Source of the DNA: Firmicutes bacterium CAG:110
GTDB taxonomy: Bacteria; Bacillota; Clostridia; Oscillospirales; Oscillospiraceae
DNA length: 7,392 nt
Assembly: GCA_000434635.1 (NCBI GenBank)
Contig: HF988083.1
Location: forward strand, 33,435-40,826
Direction: 5' to 3'
This document shows positions 5,574-7,392 of this stretch, piece by piece. Position 1 is the first letter of the stretch; each line of letters begins with the position of its first letter. The notes under the pieces are model-generated. The model worked only from the letters and a program-made list of their open reading frames with translations. It did not search any database and was not told the DNA's origin. The position numbers and the translations under genes were made by a program.

Positions 5574-5786
5574 ATGAAGAAGATGTTTCTTGCTCTCATT
5601 CGGTTTTATCAGCGCTGGATCTCCCCGGCGTTTCCGGCACGGTGCCGGTTTCGCCCCACCTGTTCCGCTTATGCCTACGAAGCCATCAGTAAGTACGGTA
5701 TCCTTAAGGGTGGCTGGCTTGCCCTGAAGCGGTTTTTGCGGTGCAATCCCTTCTACCGCGGGGATATCTACGATCCGGTACCATGA
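5574..5786 (+). CDS. yidD: Membrane protein insertion efficiency factor YidD
   Basis: This small inner-face membrane-associated protein helps YidC-dependent insertion. The 70 aa match the family along their length: LIRFYQRWISP (8-18), CRFRPTCSAYAYEAI (24-38), KYGILKGGWLALKR (40-53), RCNPF (56-60) and the terminal DPVP (67-70). The three conserved cysteines (C24, C30, C57) are present. The usual Gly-Gly before DPVP is replaced by RGDIY here. No convincing Shine-Dalgarno precedes ATG 5574, and the start lies 9 nt after the rnpA stop, so translation is probably coupled to rnpA. yidC follows 24 nt later. Confidence 0.95.
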   Translation: MKKMFLALIRFYQRWISPAFPARCRFRPTCSAYAYEAISKYGILKGGWLALKRFLRCNPFYRGDIYDPVP

Positions 5787-5810
5787 CCAAATCTCTAAGG
5801 AGGAAAGGCA

Positions 5811-7061
5811 ATGTTTCTCGCATTCCAATTATCGGACATCATAACCGTGCCGTTTGGGTGGCTGCTGTCAGTCCTGTATGAAACGACCCACAACTACGGC
5901 GTCGCCATGATCCTGTTCGCCGTCATCGTGCAGCTGATCCTGCTGCCCCTGAACGCGAAGTCCAAGAAGAGCATGATGAAGATGTCCCGTCTGACGCCCA
6001 AGATGCAGGCCATCCAGCAGAAATACGCGGATGACCCCCAGCGTCAGAATCAGGCCATTCAGGAACTTCAGAAATCCGAGGGCGTTTCCATGGGTGGCGG
6101 CTGCCTGTGGAGCTTCATTCCCATTCTGATTCTGTTCCCCCTGTTCGCCGTTATCCGCCAGCCCATCACCTACATCCTGATGCAGTCCGCCGACACGGCG
6201 AAGCAGATCGTGGAGGTCATTAAGACGGCTGCGCCGGATATGTTCACTTCCAATGCTGCCTACGAGCAGGTCGTCGCCGCGCAGCTGATTCCTCAGTATG
6301 CATCTGAGCTGCGCGCCGCCATCCCCGGCATCAGCGAGGTCGTTCTCGCCGGCATCAATTTCGATTTCCTCGGCATCAATCTGGGCGCAGTGCCCCAGTT
6401 CAATGTCTTCTCTGCCAGCTGGGTGTGGGATTGGGCGCACATTGGTGCGTTCCTCATCGCCCTGACCTCTGCCGCCTGTCAGCTGCTGCAGATGGTCATC
6501 AGCCAGAAGACCAACGACTCCGTCATCACCGACGAGAAGGGCGTTCAGGACAAGGAGACTGCCAAGAATTCCCAGCAGAACCAGTCCATGAAGGTCATGA
6601 TGTGGATGATGCCCCTGATGTCTCTGTGGATCGGCTTCACCGTTTCCGCCGGACTGTCCCTGTACTGGTTCATCGGCGGCGTGGTGAGAATGATCTCCGA
6701 CCCCATTATGACCAGCCACTACCGCAAGATCTATGACGCGGAGGATGCCGTGCGCCTGCAAAAGGCGCTGGAGCAGGAGCGCATCGAAGCCGAGAAGGAG
6801 CGCGTCCGCGCCGAGCGCCGTGCCTCCAATCCCGACGGCATCACCGCCAACACCAGCAAGAAGAAGCTGGAAAAGCAGCAGCGGGATCAGGAGCAGGCCG
6901 CCAAGGCCGCGGCTGCCAAGGAGTACGCCGCCCGGAAGGGCATTGTGGAGGAAGCCGCAAGGGAAGAAAACGCGCCTCTGTCCGGTGTCTCCGACCGTCC
7001 CTTCTGCAAGGGCCGCAACTATGACCCCGACCGCTACGCGCCCAAGTCTATGGAGGAATAA
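5811..7061 (+). CDS. yidC: Membrane protein insertase YidC/Oxa1 family
   Basis: YidC inserts and folds membrane proteins, alone or with Sec. This 416-aa protein has the Oxa1/YidC layout: a first transmembrane segment at about 30-47, and a charged cytoplasmic hairpin (about 48-95) containing LTPKMQAIQQKYADDPQR. After it comes the conserved GGGCLWSFIPILILFPLFAV region. An external segment of about 80 residues (about 124-203) precedes further transmembrane segments at about 205-230, 260-280 and 282-300. A highly charged, probably helical, Lys/Glu/Arg-rich tail (about 308-416) fits ribosome contact. No signal peptide or lipobox is visible, unlike Bacillus SpoIIIJ. Gln41 sits where E. coli Arg366 and Bacillus SpoIIIJ Arg73 lie (VQLILLPL against VRGIMYPL in E. 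coli). AAGGAGG (5797-5803) lies 7 nt before the ATG. jag starts 3 nt after the stop. Confidence 0.96.
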   Translation: MFLAFQLSDIITVPFGWLLSVLYETTHNYGVAMILFAVIVQLILLPLNAKSKKSMMKMSRLTPKMQAIQQKYADDPQRQNQAIQELQKSEGVSMGGGCLWSFIPILILFPLFAVIRQPITYILMQSADTAKQIVEVIKTAAPDMFTSNAAYEQVVAAQLIPQYASELRAAIPGISEVVLAGINFDFLGINLGAVPQFNVFSASWVWDWAHIGAFLIALTSAACQLLQMVISQKTNDSVITDEKGVQDKETAKNSQQNQSMKVMMWMMPLMSLWIGFTVSAGLSLYWFIGGVVRMISDPIMTSHYRKIYDAEDAVRLQKALEQERIEAEKERVRAERRASNPDGITANTSKKKLEKQQRDQEQAAKAAAAKEYAARKGIVEEAAREENAPLSGVSDRPFCKGRNYDPDRYAPKSMEE

Positions 7062-7064
7062 ACC

Positions 7065-7392
7065 ATGGAGAAGTCGATTATCACTTCCGGCAAGACCATC
7101 GATCTTGCCATTGAATCCGCGCTGAGCCAGCTGGGGCTGGATCGTGACAGCGTGTCCGTCACGGTGCTGCAGCAGGCCAAGTCCGGTTTTCTGGGCTTCG
7201 GTGCCCAGAGCGCCAAGGTGCAGGTGACTTACGAAGTTCCCGACCCCGTGCCGGAGAAGGAAGAAAAGCCCAAAAGCGCTCTGGGAAGCGCCTCCCGCTC
7301 CAAGCCCAAGGCCCCTGCCGCCCCGGTGAAGAAACCGGAAGCCCCTCAGCCGCCCAAGGCCGAGCCGCCGAAGCCCGCCCCCCAGCCGGCCC
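7065..7392 (+). CDS. jag: Jag/KhpB RNA-binding protein, N-terminal part (truncated by window end)
   Basis: The open frame runs off the window after 109 codons. Residues 3-54 match the Jag-N domain: KSIITSGKTIDLAIESAL, then LGLDRDSVSVTVLQ and the hallmark KSGFLGFGAQSAKVQV. A Lys/Pro/Ala-rich linker (about 58-109) follows. The KH and R3H RNA-binding domains expected at the C-terminus would lie beyond the window. GGAGGA (7052-7057), at the end of yidC, is spaced 7 nt from ATG 7065, and only 3 nt separate the genes, so they are probably coupled. In other Bacillota Jag/KhpB binds RNA with KhpA and affects cell division and elongation; its place beside yidC is conserved. Confidence 0.93.
   Translation, partial: MEKSIITSGKTIDLAIESALSQLGLDRDSVSVTVLQQAKSGFLGFGAQSAKVQVTYEVPDPVPEKEEKPKSALGSASRSKPKAPAAPVKKPEAPQPPKAEPPKPAPQPA

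Overview
The window looks like chromosomal housekeeping DNA from an anaerobic, moderately GC-rich member of the Bacillota (class Clostridia, Oscillospiraceae/Ruminococcaceae-like). This placement is an inference from three things: the rpmH-rnpA-yidD-yidC-jag gene order, the Clostridia-style YidC with a long charged tail, and GC-rich codon use. No RNA gene, CRISPR array, phage module or defence system was found. All supported genes are on the + strand; the long minus-strand open frames are codon-bias shadows.

Layout. Positions 1-187 are non-coding as far as can be seen and hold a perfect 14-bp inverted repeat and a second GC-rich hairpin. Next comes a self-contained unit for an NCS2 uracil permease (uraA, 314-1669). 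It has a consensus promoter (188-216), a leader terminator that looks like an attenuator (238-270), and a strong terminator after the gene (1684-1713). A second promoter (1757-1785) drives typA (1833-3668), the BipA/TypA translational GTPase. Five bases after typA, starting on GTG, lies a CapA-family lipoprotein gene (3674-4765).

A near-perfect promoter (4785-4813) opens the ribosomal protein L34 / RNase P protein / membrane insertion cluster: rpmH (4907-5041), rnpA (5220-5564), yidD (5574-5786), yidC (5811-7061) and jag (7065 to the window end, truncated). Its products link ribosome assembly and tRNA maturation (L34, RnpA) to membrane protein insertion (YidD, YidC) and an RNA-binding partner (Jag/KhpB). 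In Bacillus this cluster lies next to dnaA and oriC. Here the upstream neighbours are capA, typA and uraA, and no DnaA boxes were seen.

The most unusual non-genic feature is a 72-bp near-perfect inverted repeat (5061-5132) between rpmH and rnpA. It is bounded by CTAG on both sides and resembles a miniature inverted-repeat element (MITE). An intrinsic terminator (5160-5205) follows it, directly before the rnpA ribosome binding site, so transcription into rnpA-yidD-yidC-jag probably depends on read-through or on a promoter not recognised here. Other points of interest are the uraA attenuator-like leader, a 13-bp palindrome upstream of the typA promoter, and a glutamine in YidC where characterised homologues carry a conserved intramembrane arginine.
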